Source: CAZQIC01 sp964593555
GTDB lineage: Bacteria; Bacteroidota; Bacteroidia; JAFLBG01
Direction of reading: 5' to 3'
Assembly: GCA_964593555.1 (NCBI GenBank)
Contig: CAZQIC010000001.1
Location: 1-64,000, forward strand
Length of the DNA stretch: 64,000 nt
Within the stretch, counting starts at the first letter, position 1. Every line of letters begins with the position of its first letter. Positions 17,492 to 26,378 of the stretch are shown piece after piece. Position numbers and translations under genes: made by a program. The notes beneath the pieces are model-generated. The model worked only from the letters and a program-made list of their open reading frames with translations. It was not told where the DNA came from and ran no database searches.

Positions 17492-18298
17492 TTAAAACAG
17501 TATGCCGGCTGTTATCAAAAATGCGTCACCAACCACCGTAGATTTAAACGCACTTGAAGTTACACCCTTTAAAAGATATTCAGATTCCTTCTTAATTGCA
17601 GGCAGCATCCCCCTTCTGTAGTTTAAGCTAACAACAAGTGATGTTGAGCCCGAAAGGTTAAATTCAAATCCTGCACCCACATTAAGTGATGTTCGGATAA
17701 TATTCATGTCTTTGGTATTGTCCTGTACATCTTCCGGGCTGTATTTGAAACCCGAAGGAATAGGAGTGAGGTTCACAGGGTCATTGTCTTTTACTTTTCC
17801 TTTTAGTCTTATACCAAGATCACCTCCAAATATGGCAAAGTATGTCATTGCGCCAATTTCTTTGGTTTTCATTTTAAGTGTAAGCGGTATATTTAAATAA
17901 TTCACATCATAACTTCTGCTGTTTACCATATATTTTACAAAAGGTTTGCTTGTATCAGGAGCCGTGGTAAATGCTTCATCCTGTATAAAATATGTAACAG
18001 TATCGCTAAATTTAAGTTTTCCTCCTTCATAATCAGCCCCAATTCCGGTTGCAAATGATACAAGCTTGCCAAGTTTAAACTCCGTAATTAACCCATAACC
18101 AAATTTCGCTTTTACTCCATCCTTTTCTACTATTTTACTATCTCCGGGCCTAAACCATGTTAACATAGGGTTCACCTTAATGCCAAAACGGAAATTTTTA
18201 TCCACCCCGTCGTCGTCGCCTATGGCCAAAGCTGTATTAAATACAAATACTACTAACAAAGAAGCGGCTATTGATTTTTTTATGAGTGACTTCATCAT
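17492..18298 (-). CDS. Outer membrane beta-barrel protein (PorT-like)
   Basis: 268 residues with a signal peptide (KKSIAASLLVVFVFNTALA). The body has alternating strands and a C-terminal AFLITAGILF, as in outer-membrane barrels of the PorT/OmpW-like type. It stands divergent to gldB with about 50 bp between start codons, which hints at a T9SS-linked role but does not prove it. The real start may be the second methionine (18295). Confidence 0.75.
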   Translation of the reverse strand: MMKSLIKKSIAASLLVVFVFNTALAIGDDDGVDKNFRFGIKVNPMLTWFRPGDSKIVEKDGVKAKFGYGLITEFKLGKLVSFATGIGADYEGGKLKFSDTVTYFIQDEAFTTAPDTSKPFVKYMVNSRSYDVNYLNIPLTLKMKTKEIGAMTYFAIFGGDLGIRLKGKVKDNDPVNLTPIPSGFKYSPEDVQDNTKDMNIIRTSLNVGAGFEFNLSGSTSLVVSLNYRRGMLPAIKKESEYLLKGVTSSAFKSTVVGDAFLITAGILF

Positions 18299-18347
18299 GT
18301 AATTTATATTTTTGTTTCTGTTTACAATATTAATATATTTTTTTTAC

Positions 18348-19376
18348 ATGATAAACAAAGTACGGGTTTGCGTTTTTATCATTTTATTGTTTATAATTTC
18401 TTCTTGCGGGCATGACCCTCTAAGGGATGTAGATGTATCGGGGGTAAAACTCAATGATTTTGTGATAAAGCATATGGAGGATGATGTTTTTGCATTAAAT
18501 CCCGATAGTATATTACAAATGACGCCTAAGCTGAGGGTAAAATATGGAAATTTCTACCTCCATTACATAAGAGGGTTTATTAACGACGGCGGAATTTCCG
18601 ACTCATCTTATGCTAAAAGTCTTGCACGATTCATTTCCGATAAGGATATGAAGGAAGTGTATGGTGCGTGCAAGGATAAATATTCTTCAACCGATTTTTT
18701 GTATAATGGTCTTGAAGATGCTTTTAAGAGATACAAATATTATTTTCCGGAAAGAGTAATACCAAAGGTAATTACCACTTTTACCGGATTTAATTATAGT
18801 ATTTTATATGTCGATACAACACTTGCAATAAGCCTTGAAATGTATCTTGGTAGGGATTATAAATATTATACAATGATGTCGCCTGATGTTTTTCCGATGT
18901 ACCGAAGGAAAAATATGGAACAGCAATACATTGTTCCTGATTGTATAAAAGGCTGGCTGAGCCTTGAGTTTCCGCAAAAGCAGGAGGGCGCGAATTTTTT
19001 AACACAGATAATTCAGGCGGGAAAAACACTTTATTTGTCCGATGCCTTGCTTCCATTTACTGACGATACATTAAAGATAGGATATACCAAGGGGCAGTTA
19101 GGCTGGTGTGAAAAAAATGAATTTAATGTTTGGGCTTTTTTTGTAGAAAAAAAAATATTGTTTTCAACTGATGCCAATGAATTTATGAAGTATACTGCAG
19201 ATGGTCCTTTTACAACCGATTTTAATAAAGAATCTCCTGCAAGAGTGGGACAATGGATAGGATGGCGTATTGTAAGATCGTTTATGAAAAATAATCCAGA
19301 TATAACAGTAGCAAAATTAATGGAAACAGAAGCACAAACAGTATTGAACAGATCAAAATATAAACCAGGTAAATAA
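18348..19376 (+). CDS. gldB: Gliding motility lipoprotein GldB
   Basis: 342 residues from the ATG at 18348; the open frame extends further up, but only this start gives a proper lipoprotein signal (VCVFIILLFIISSC, Cys20). GldB is a cell-envelope lipoprotein required for gliding in Flavobacterium johnsoniae; its molecular role is unclear. Recognised by the SGVKLNDFVIKHMEDDVF opening, the DVFPMYRR region and the C-terminal GRIGQWIGWRI-like stretch (RVGQWIGWRIVRSF). gldC follows after 9 bp, as in known gldBC loci. Confidence 0.88.
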   Translation: MINKVRVCVFIILLFIISSCGHDPLRDVDVSGVKLNDFVIKHMEDDVFALNPDSILQMTPKLRVKYGNFYLHYIRGFINDGGISDSSYAKSLARFISDKDMKEVYGACKDKYSSTDFLYNGLEDAFKRYKYYFPERVIPKVITTFTGFNYSILYVDTTLAISLEMYLGRDYKYYTMMSPDVFPMYRRKNMEQQYIVPDCIKGWLSLEFPQKQEGANFLTQIIQAGKTLYLSDALLPFTDDTLKIGYTKGQLGWCEKNEFNVWAFFVEKKILFSTDANEFMKYTADGPFTTDFNKESPARVGQWIGWRIVRSFMKNNPDITVAKLMETEAQTVLNRSKYKPGK

Positions 19377-19385
19377 AAAAATACA

Positions 19386-19712
19386 ATGAAAACCTCTGAG
19401 ATAAAATTTACGATTACTCTTGATGAAAATAAATTACCGGTTTCAATAAATTGGGAAGCGAGCGATGGAGGTGAAAAAGGCAGCTGTAAATCTATGATGC
19501 TCTCATTTTGGGATGCTACAGAACAAAACACGTTAAGGATAGATCTTTGGACAAAGGATATGATGGTTGATGAAATGAAAAAGTTTTTTCACCAGAGTTT
19601 ACTTACCATGTCAGATACCCTTAAAAGAGCGACTGGTGAAGAGAAAATGGCCGAAGAGATGAAAGATTTTTGCGTGTACTTTGCTGAAAAAATGCAGTTG
19701 CTGAGCAATTGA
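19386..19712 (+). CDS. gldC: Gliding motility protein GldC
   Basis: A 108-residue soluble protein with no signal peptide. The opening TSEIKFTITLDENKLPVSINWEA-type strand pattern and C-terminal helix (KDFCVYFAEKMQLLSN) match GldC, a small protein that supports gliding, usually encoded directly after gldB. It is in one operon with gldB. Confidence 0.88.
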   Translation: MKTSEIKFTITLDENKLPVSINWEASDGGEKGSCKSMMLSFWDATEQNTLRIDLWTKDMMVDEMKKFFHQSLLTMSDTLKRATGEEKMAEEMKDFCVYFAEKMQLLSN

Positions 19713-19744
19713 TAATAAATTTGGAAAATTCATTAAAAATTGCT

Positions 19745-19752
19745 TAATTTTG
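19745..19752 (+). promoter_or_regulatory. -7 promoter box of the type B secreted protein at 19776
   Basis: TAATTTTG matches TAnnTTTG, 23 bp before the ATG. Confidence 0.5.
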
Positions 19753-19775
19753 TAAGAGTGGTATAAACCATCCCT

Positions 19776-21611
19776 ATGAGGCAAAAGTTACTTGTTATCT
19801 TTTTGGGCTTTATTGTTTTTATTCCCCGGGTTTTCTCTCAGGGTTCACCAGGAAATGTAGTATTAATTTGGGATCAATCAGTCATTGTAACGACTGGCGG
19901 AATATTGCACGTGAATGGGGATCTTTGGACAAATGGTACTTTCGCAGTTCTTATAAATAACGGCACAATTACTACAGAAAATAATGGGAGTAGAAGAGCG
20001 AGTGTTTATTGGGAGAACAGCAGTAGTGTGCTTGGAGACGGTCTTTACAGAATTGAGCAGGACTGGGTGAATACAGCGGGCTTTGCCTGTGGCACCAGTA
20101 CAGTTGAAATGTATTCCAGCAATTCACAACAGTATATTACTTCGAAACTGGTTAATCACGCCACTACTTTTTACGATTTGGTTTTAACGGGAACGGGAAC
20201 TAACAACAATAGAAAAAAATCATTGGATACAACCGGGTTCGAGCCGGCTTCCCAAGCTGTAGATGCTTTTGTAACAGGGACTCTTACACTTAATGATAGA
20301 GAACTGGATACTGATACTAATACTCTGTTTGTGACCAATACTTCACTTGGTGCGGTAACAAATCTTACTGCTTCTATAGGTACAGAGGGTTTTGCAAGCA
20401 GTCTTGGAGAAGGAAGCTTGTCTCGTGAAACTGCACTTGCAGGAACTTATTTTTTCCCTACGGGTTCAAGTGAGGGCACTCTGCGTTACAGGCCGGTTAC
20501 TTTGACAACAGCTGCAGCTACTGCTAATACGTATAATGCGCGATTGGTTAATTTCCCAACGCCGGATTCTACCAGTATCGATTCAACGGTTATTTGTAAG
20601 GTCAATCCTTATTTTTTTCATAAGTTAAAACATCCTGTTGGTACCACAGCTGTGGATATTGATATTTTTTATGATCAAATAACTGATGGGCCCTGGGATG
20701 CGCAGGCTCAATGGAATGTTCCGACTGCTTCTTATTGGAACAGCATGGGTACAGCTACAAATACAAATGCAACACCATATAACGATGTGATGAAGTTGAG
20801 TTGGAGTAATTTTACTAATGATTCAATTGTTCTTATACGTCATGTGCCTTCGGCTCCGGCTCTTACTTGCCTTGATAGTATTTGTCCATGGACCAAGGCA
20901 AATTTATTTACTGCGGCTGGCGCAGGACCTAATTTTATATGGTCAAGCCCTCCGGGAACAACGATTATAAGTGGGCAGGGCTCCAGTTCGGCGACTATTG
21001 ATTGGAATGATACTTCAGGTGTTGTAAAGATCTATCAAATAATTTTTAATGGTTGTGTTTCTCCATATGATTCCTGTACTGTTAATCTGGCTCCTTTCCC
21101 TATTGCAGGTTTTGATACACTTTCTAAAGGAAGATTCAGGAACGATTATTTTTTTAGTGATACAAGCTCAGGGTCAAGTACGTGGGGATGGTATTTTGGT
21201 GATGGTGATAGTTCATTTGTACAAAATCCTGCACATCACTACCTGGCTGCTGGTACTTATACTGTTTCACAAATTGTTGTAAACACACATGGCTGTCTGG
21301 ATACAATTTATCACGTAGTTGTTGTTGATGAAGGAATTTTAATTCCGAACGTATTTACGCCTAATGGAGACGGTATCAATGATCAGTTTTATATTCCCAA
21401 TAGTGGTGTTAAAGATTTTTATATTGAAATATATGATCGTTGGGGTTTAAAAATGTTTGAGGCAAATGCTTCGGAAATTCGTTGGGATGGAAGAACACTT
21501 GCCGGTAAAATGGCTTCCGATGGTACTTATTATTTTGTGCTAAAAGCTACCATGTATTCTGAAAAGGTTCATGACTACGAAGGTTTCCTCCAGTTGATTT
21601 CGCAGAAGTAA
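19776..21611 (+). CDS. Secreted PKD-domain protein with T9SS type B sorting domain
   Basis: 611 residues: signal peptide (to about FSQ, residue 22); a beta-helix-like, G/N/T-rich first half (GGILHVNGDLWTNGT); an Ig-like region near 365-440; a PKD domain (WGWYFGDGDSSFVQNPAHHY) at about 450-520; and the gliding-motility-associated C-terminal domain (NVFTPNGDGINDQFYI ... IYDRWGLKMF) used for type IX export. It is a surface or secreted protein of unknown ligand. It stands alone behind its own promoter box. Confidence 0.87.
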   Translation: MRQKLLVIFLGFIVFIPRVFSQGSPGNVVLIWDQSVIVTTGGILHVNGDLWTNGTFAVLINNGTITTENNGSRRASVYWENSSSVLGDGLYRIEQDWVNTAGFACGTSTVEMYSSNSQQYITSKLVNHATTFYDLVLTGTGTNNNRKKSLDTTGFEPASQAVDAFVTGTLTLNDRELDTDTNTLFVTNTSLGAVTNLTASIGTEGFASSLGEGSLSRETALAGTYFFPTGSSEGTLRYRPVTLTTAAATANTYNARLVNFPTPDSTSIDSTVICKVNPYFFHKLKHPVGTTAVDIDIFYDQITDGPWDAQAQWNVPTASYWNSMGTATNTNATPYNDVMKLSWSNFTNDSIVLIRHVPSAPALTCLDSICPWTKANLFTAAGAGPNFIWSSPPGTTIISGQGSSSATIDWNDTSGVVKIYQIIFNGCVSPYDSCTVNLAPFPIAGFDTLSKGRFRNDYFFSDTSSGSSTWGWYFGDGDSSFVQNPAHHYLAAGTYTVSQIVVNTHGCLDTIYHVVVVDEGILIPNVFTPNGDGINDQFYIPNSGVKDFYIEIYDRWGLKMFEANASEIRWDGRTLAGKMASDGTYYFVLKATMYSEKVHDYEGFLQLISQK

Positions 21612-21632
21612 ATAGCTAAATAAGATCTTATT

Positions 21633-22076
21633 TTACTTGCTCAATAACTCCTTTACAATTGTTGATATTGCTTTGCCATCTGCCTTACCCCCTAATTGTT
21701 TGCTTGCAACTCCCATCACTTTGCCCATATCAGCCGGAGAACTTGCGCCAACAGAAGCAATTATTTTATTAATCTCTGCTCTTAGTTCTGTTTCATCCAT
21801 TTGTTTGGGGAGATAGGATTCAATAACTCCAGCCTGGAATAATTCTACTTCTTCGAGGTCTTTACGGTTTTGTGTTTGGTATATCACCGCAGTTTCTTTG
21901 CGCTTCTTAACTTCTTTATGTAAAGCTTTTACTGCTGAGTCGTCTGTTAACCCTTCGGGTGAAGTTTTAAGAAGAAGCACAACTGATTTCATCGCGCGCA
22001 ATGCTTCAAGTTTTTTAGAGTCCTTAGCAAGCATAGCAGTTTTTATATCGGCACTTATTTTTTCTTCGAGATTCAT
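21633..22076 (-). CDS. yqeY: GatB/YqeY domain protein
   Basis: A 147-residue helical cytoplasmic protein, similar to the tail domain of the Glu-tRNA amidotransferase GatB. The opening LEEKISADIKTAMLAKDSKKLEALR and the GKVMGVASKQLGGKADGKAISTIV-type end are diagnostic. Its role may be in tRNA-dependent processes, but is not established. In related genomes yqeY often lies just after ftsZ; here a decayed gene separates them. Confidence 0.92.
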   Translation of the reverse strand: MNLEEKISADIKTAMLAKDSKKLEALRAMKSVVLLLKTSPEGLTDDSAVKALHKEVKKRKETAVIYQTQNRKDLEEVELFQAGVIESYLPKQMDETELRAEINKIIASVGASSPADMGKVMGVASKQLGGKADGKAISTIVKELLSK

Positions 22077-22195
22077 GAGTTGTATTTTATTTTTGTAAAT
22101 CTAAAAATTGTAATCAAGTCTGCAAAAGCCTTTGTCGAAATAAAATAGGGCAACTAACTCTTTTTATTGTGTTTAAATATATCTGAACGAATAAT

Positions 22196-22897
22196 AAATA
22201 TACTACCTCAGGAGATATTTTCCTTTCTGTTTCAACCGGTAAGGAAGATAGTATAGTTTTTTCGAATCAAACTTTTTATGGTGTGCGCTTGGGGGGGGGC
22301 AACGGGAGGTTCTTTTGGTTAAGCTTTCTAGCACGGGTGTAGAGCAATGGGTAAATAGGGTAGGCCAATATATTGTAGGGCAACAGATTTTAGTTTCCCT
22401 ATTGGAGGTGTTTTACCATCTATGGGTAGCATTGGAGATTGGTATATTTTTTAGCAAATTATTCAACTGCCGGCCAATGTAACTGGGTAAATTCCGGTAA
22501 TATGTCTGTTACAATACCTTGTGGTATTCACTATGCCGGCTCCATTTCAAAAAGCAATACTACTAATGACATATTCGTTACTGGGCAAATTTCTTCAGGA
22601 GACAGCTTGATACCGGAAATATATCTTTTGTAAATTTATTTCCTACTGTAAATGCATGTGGTTTTACCGACGCTTTTATTGCTAAATACGGACAAAACAG
22701 TGATCCATCAGCGGTTAATTTTTAAAAAAATGCTAAGGGTGAAGTATTGATATATCCTAACCCCAATAAACGGACGGTTTACATTAAAATCATCTAGTTT
22801 TGATAAGATGTATGTGACCAACGGGCAAGGTGGAACTTATTTTCTTATAGCGGAAAAAAATGATGTTCGAAATACGAATGAGCTCATTATATATTGA
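22196..22897 (+). pseudogene. Decayed T9SS-sorted SBBP-repeat protein
   Basis: Fragments of one protein appear in different frames: TTSGDIFLSVSTGKEDSIVF (from about 22202), LVKLSSTGVEQWVNRVG (about 22314-22365), FLANYSTAGQCNWVNSG (about 22445), FTDAFIAKYGQNSD (about 22660), then EVLIYPNPN followed one frame away by GRFTLKSSSFDKM and GTYFLIAEKNDV, ending at the stop at 22895. These are SBBP beta-propeller strands and a T9SS type A sorting domain. Several frameshifts and stops break it, and the sorting domain is shortened. A run of nine G (22291-22299) marks one break. The 5' end is missing. Confidence 0.8.
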
Positions 22898-22929
22898 AAG
22901 TAGAATTTTATATTGATAGAACATAACAC

Positions 22930-22961
22930 AAAGCCCCGCTGTACATGAGCAGCGGGGCTTT
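22930..22961. terminator. Strong terminator hairpin downstream of ftsZ
   Basis: A 12-bp stem, AAAGCCCCGCTG with CAGCGGGGCTTT, around an 8-base loop. It lies 27 bp after the ftsZ stop, at the end of the dcw cluster. The stem ends in AAA/TTT, so it could work in both directions. Confidence 0.85.
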
Positions 22962-22987
22962 GGTGTTAAAGCAAAAAACTAAACTAA

Positions 22988-24979
22988 CTAATCAACATTA
23001 TCGTGAAGGAATGAGTTGTTCGGTTTTATATTTGTCTTTTTATCATCTCCGCTATCGGGCGAAAGAGTGAATTTAGACACTTGTGATTCAGAAGAATGAG
23101 GAGTAGAATCTAACTGAACATTTCTTCTTTTATAAGCGGGTTCATTCTCTAGTTCGTTTAAACCATTAGGAGTTTTTAATTTGAAGCTCAATTCTTTCAG
23201 CTTCATTATCCTTTCCTGAGCTTTTCTTATTTGCTCTTCATTGCGGATTTTTTCCTCTTTTGCTAATTGCTCTGCTTTCTCATCAACAAGCGGAGTTTCA
23301 TTTACCATCGGTGCAGGAGCTTCATTTACAACGACTGGTGTTGTTTCAACAGCTTGTGGCTCTTCTGTAAGGATATTATTCGCAAATGATTCTGCCATTT
23401 CCTCATTTGTTATCGCTTCAACAATTGGGCTTTCAATAATTAATTCTTCTTTCTTTTTTTCAACCAAAACTTCGGCTATTGGCTCTACAACTTCAGCAAC
23501 GATAATTGGTTCTGTTATCGTTTCGATAACTGCAATTGGTTCAACAACCTCGGCAATTGGTTCAATAATTTCAGCAACCGGAGTTACTCCAGCAATTTCT
23601 ACTATGGGCGTAACCTCTAAAACGATTTCAGCTATAGATGTAGGTTCAACAACAACTTCTGCAACAATTTCTGGTTGTGTTTCTTCAACTACAACTTCAA
23701 CATCTTCAGCTACTGGCTCAGGGATTATAATTTCTGCCGCTGGTGCTACCGTTGTTATATTGTTGATCTCTAATTTTATTTCTTCAACCTTCTTTGGAGC
23801 TTCTTCAACTGGTCTTATGATAAGGAAAGGTTCCAGTGATTCTTTTTTAGCTTTAGAATAATCTTCGATAGTTACTCTTTCTTCAACTGTAGTGTCTTCT
23901 GTAACACTTGTAATTTCATTAGTAACACCGGGAATTATAACTTCCTGTTTCACTTCTTCCATCAGGTTACGTACAATTTTTTCAGGCTGTTTATTTAATT
24001 CATTTACTTCAATTTGTCTTGAATTAAATCCTGTTGCTATAATAGTTACGTTAACTCTTCCATCCAATGTTTCATCGATACCATATCCTTTGATAACTTC
24101 AGCCGATTGACCCGCTGCATCCTGGATGTAATCGCTGATGTCACCCAATTCTTCCATCGTTATCTCGTTATCACCTGATCCGCAAGTGATATTCACCAAT
24201 ACATAACGTGCCCCTCCAATTTCATTATCATTTAGCAATGGAGAGTTTAACGCTTCTTCTGCTGCTCTTACTGCGCGATTTTCTCCTGCAGCAAAAGCGG
24301 TTCCCATAATGGCAACGCCACTGTTGCTCATCACAGTTTTAACATCGTTAATATCAGTATTGATCTGAAGTGTAGTTGTGATGATATCAGCAATACCTTT
24401 AGCAGCCATTGATAAAACATCATCTGCTTTCGCAAAACTTTGAGATGCTTTAAGGTTACCGTATATCTCTCTTAATTTATCATTGTTAATGATGATCAAC
24501 GAATCAACGCTTTTGCGCATTTCTCTGATACCTTCCAATGCTTGCTCTTTGCGTTTTTTACCCTCTTGCGAAAATGGTACAGTTACTATACCAACAGTAA
24601 GTATTCCTAGTTCTTTTGCAGCCTGGGCAATCACAGGAGCAGCACCTGTTCCGGTTCCGCCGCCCATACCTGCAGTTATAAATATCATTTCGGTATTGTT
24701 ACCAAGAAGCGACCTAACGTCTTCTAAGTTCTCGATGGCGGCATTCTTACCAACTTCAGGTTTAGAGCCTGCTCCACGGCCTTTGGTAAGAGTAGTGCCT
24801 AAAACAATTTTTGTGGGTACAGGACTAATATCCAATGCCTGCTGATCGGTGTTGCATACTATAAAATCAACACCTTTTATGCCTTGCTTGAACATATGGT
24901 TAACGGCGTTACTGCCGCCACCGCCAACTCCAATCACTTTAATGATAGAAGCTAATTCTTTGGGAAGGTCGAATTGCAT
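22988..24979 (-). CDS. ftsZ: Cell division protein FtsZ with long C-terminal linker
   Basis: A tubulin-like GTPase that forms the Z ring. Start set at the ATG at 24979 (663 residues): an upstream TTG at 25000 overlaps the promoter box. The GTPase domain is about 1-320 with GVGGGGSNAV and the GTP signature GGGTGTG (106-112). An unusually long linker (about 330-610) is rich in E, V, I and P, with recurring VEPIAEV-like units. The end (KTNIKPNNSFLHDNVD) is the C-terminal tail typical of the phylum. It has its own promoter with a palindrome, 92 bp after ftsA, so it can be expressed apart from the upstream operon. Confidence 0.96.
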   Translation of the reverse strand: MQFDLPKELASIIKVIGVGGGGSNAVNHMFKQGIKGVDFIVCNTDQQALDISPVPTKIVLGTTLTKGRGAGSKPEVGKNAAIENLEDVRSLLGNNTEMIFITAGMGGGTGTGAAPVIAQAAKELGILTVGIVTVPFSQEGKKRKEQALEGIREMRKSVDSLIIINNDKLREIYGNLKASQSFAKADDVLSMAAKGIADIITTTLQINTDINDVKTVMSNSGVAIMGTAFAAGENRAVRAAEEALNSPLLNDNEIGGARYVLVNITCGSGDNEITMEELGDISDYIQDAAGQSAEVIKGYGIDETLDGRVNVTIIATGFNSRQIEVNELNKQPEKIVRNLMEEVKQEVIIPGVTNEITSVTEDTTVEERVTIEDYSKAKKESLEPFLIIRPVEEAPKKVEEIKLEINNITTVAPAAEIIIPEPVAEDVEVVVEETQPEIVAEVVVEPTSIAEIVLEVTPIVEIAGVTPVAEIIEPIAEVVEPIAVIETITEPIIVAEVVEPIAEVLVEKKKEELIIESPIVEAITNEEMAESFANNILTEEPQAVETTPVVVNEAPAPMVNETPLVDEKAEQLAKEEKIRNEEQIRKAQERIMKLKELSFKLKTPNGLNELENEPAYKRRNVQLDSTPHSSESQVSKFTLSPDSGDDKKTNIKPNNSFLHDNVD

Positions 24980-24981
24980 TG

Positions 24982-25005
24982 CGTTTGAATTTTGATTCAA
25001 ACGTA
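24982..25005 (-). promoter_or_regulatory. ftsZ promoter with overlapping perfect palindrome
   Basis: On the minus strand TACGTTTG (25005-24998) matches TAnnTTTG, 18 bp before the ATG. It is overlapped by a perfect inverted repeat: CGTTTGAAT (24982-24990), 4-base spacer, ATTCAAACG (24995-25003). The palindrome covers the -7 box and the expected transcription start, so a dimeric regulator or an RNA hairpin is possible. Confidence 0.6.
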
Positions 25006-25071
25006 AAATTAACTCCTGTTAACGTTGGGATAACCTAAGGGTATTATAACTTATCCACTTTGAATTGTGAA

Positions 25072-26373
25072 TTACTCTCCCTGTTTTTTGTCAGTATCTT
25101 CATCAAACCATTGTTTGCTTTTAGTAAAAATGGTTTCAAAAAAGTTGCCTTTTGTCTTCTTGGAATGAGAGGTAATGTTTGGAGTTGTAGTAGTCGTTAC
25201 TGTCTCTGCTTTTTTGTATTTCTCAAGTGCTTCAAGCCCTTTCATAACAAGTCCTACACCGGTTGCATACATGGGGCTGGTCACATTTTCAGCGCCATTG
25301 GCAAGGTGTTCGGTAGGGTAACCAATCCTGGTGTCCATTCCTGTAATATACTCCACCAATTGTGTGATGTGTTTTAATTGAGATCCACCTCCTGTTACAA
25401 CAATGCCTGCAATTAATTTTTTCTCATAGCCTGAGTTTTTTATTTCATAATATACGTGCTCAACTATTTCTTCCATCCTGGCCTGAATAATATGAGCAAG
25501 ATTTTTTACGGATATTTCTTTGTGTGATCTGCCTCTTAATCCGGGAATGGAAACTATTTCGTTTTCCTGGCTTTCACTCGCTAATGCCGAGCCAAATTTT
25601 ATTTTCAATAATTCGGCCTGACTTTTAATAATAGTGCAGCCTTCTTTTATATCTTCTGTAATAATATTACCTCCGAATGGTATAACAGCGGTGTGTCTTA
25701 TTATTCCATCCTGGAAAATCGCAATATCAGTAGTGCCACCTCCAATGTCAACCAATACTACACCCGCTTCTTTTTCTTCGTCACTCAATACCGCATCTGC
25801 CGAAGCAAGTGGCTCTAATGTCAATTCAGATACTTCGAGGGTTGATTTGTTTACGCATTTATAAATATTTTTTGCGGCTGCAATTTGTCCGGTGATAATA
25901 TGGAAATTAGCTTCGAGACGTATGCCCGACATACCAATTGGATTTTTTATTCCCTGTTCATTGTCAACAATATACTCCTGTGGCAATACGTGAATTATTT
26001 CTTCGCCCGGAAGCATAACCAGTTTGTACATATCATCAATGAGCGCATCTATATCTTTCTGACTTATTTCGTCTTCAATACTGCTTCGTGTTTTGATACC
26101 ACGATGCTGCAAACTTTTTATATGTTGTCCTGCAATACCAACATTAACAACCTTAATGTCGACGCCCGATTTTCCTTCGGCTTCTGCAACTGCAGTTCGT
26201 ATTGATTGAACAGTTTGGTCAATGTTGAGTACAACACCTCTTGAAACACCAACCGAGTCGGATTTGCCAAGGCCCAATATTTCTATCTTCCCGAATTCAT
26301 TTCTGCGGCCAACAATAACTGCGATTTTGGTAGTGCCAATATCAAGGCCAACCACGATTTCTGATGATTCCAT
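25072..26373 (-). CDS. ftsA: Cell division protein FtsA
   Basis: A 433-residue actin-fold ATPase that ties FtsZ filaments to the inner membrane. VGLDIGTTKIAVIVGRR is the phosphate-1 motif, LVDIGGGTTDIAIF phosphate-2, and VVTGGGSQL the adenosine motif. The C-terminal FFETIFTKSKQWFDED is a plausible amphipathic membrane-targeting helix after a T/K-rich linker. It follows ftsQ by 5 bp. Confidence 0.95.
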   Translation of the reverse strand: MESSEIVVGLDIGTTKIAVIVGRRNEFGKIEILGLGKSDSVGVSRGVVLNIDQTVQSIRTAVAEAEGKSGVDIKVVNVGIAGQHIKSLQHRGIKTRSSIEDEISQKDIDALIDDMYKLVMLPGEEIIHVLPQEYIVDNEQGIKNPIGMSGIRLEANFHIITGQIAAAKNIYKCVNKSTLEVSELTLEPLASADAVLSDEEKEAGVVLVDIGGGTTDIAIFQDGIIRHTAVIPFGGNIITEDIKEGCTIIKSQAELLKIKFGSALASESQENEIVSIPGLRGRSHKEISVKNLAHIIQARMEEIVEHVYYEIKNSGYEKKLIAGIVVTGGGSQLKHITQLVEYITGMDTRIGYPTEHLANGAENVTSPMYATGVGLVMKGLEALEKYKKAETVTTTTTPNITSHSKKTKGNFFETIFTKSKQWFDEDTDKKQGE

Positions 26374-26378
26374 GTTAT

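Noticed and set aside
20220..20260. tRNA-like GGTTCGAGCC tract
   Set aside because: It lies in the frame of a well-supported secreted protein gene, and no cloverleaf can be drawn around it.
23241..23861. 206-codon open frame antisense to ftsZ, rich in S, T, I and G
   Set aside because: It is the mirror of the repetitive, low-complexity FtsZ linker; such frames arise from biased codons.
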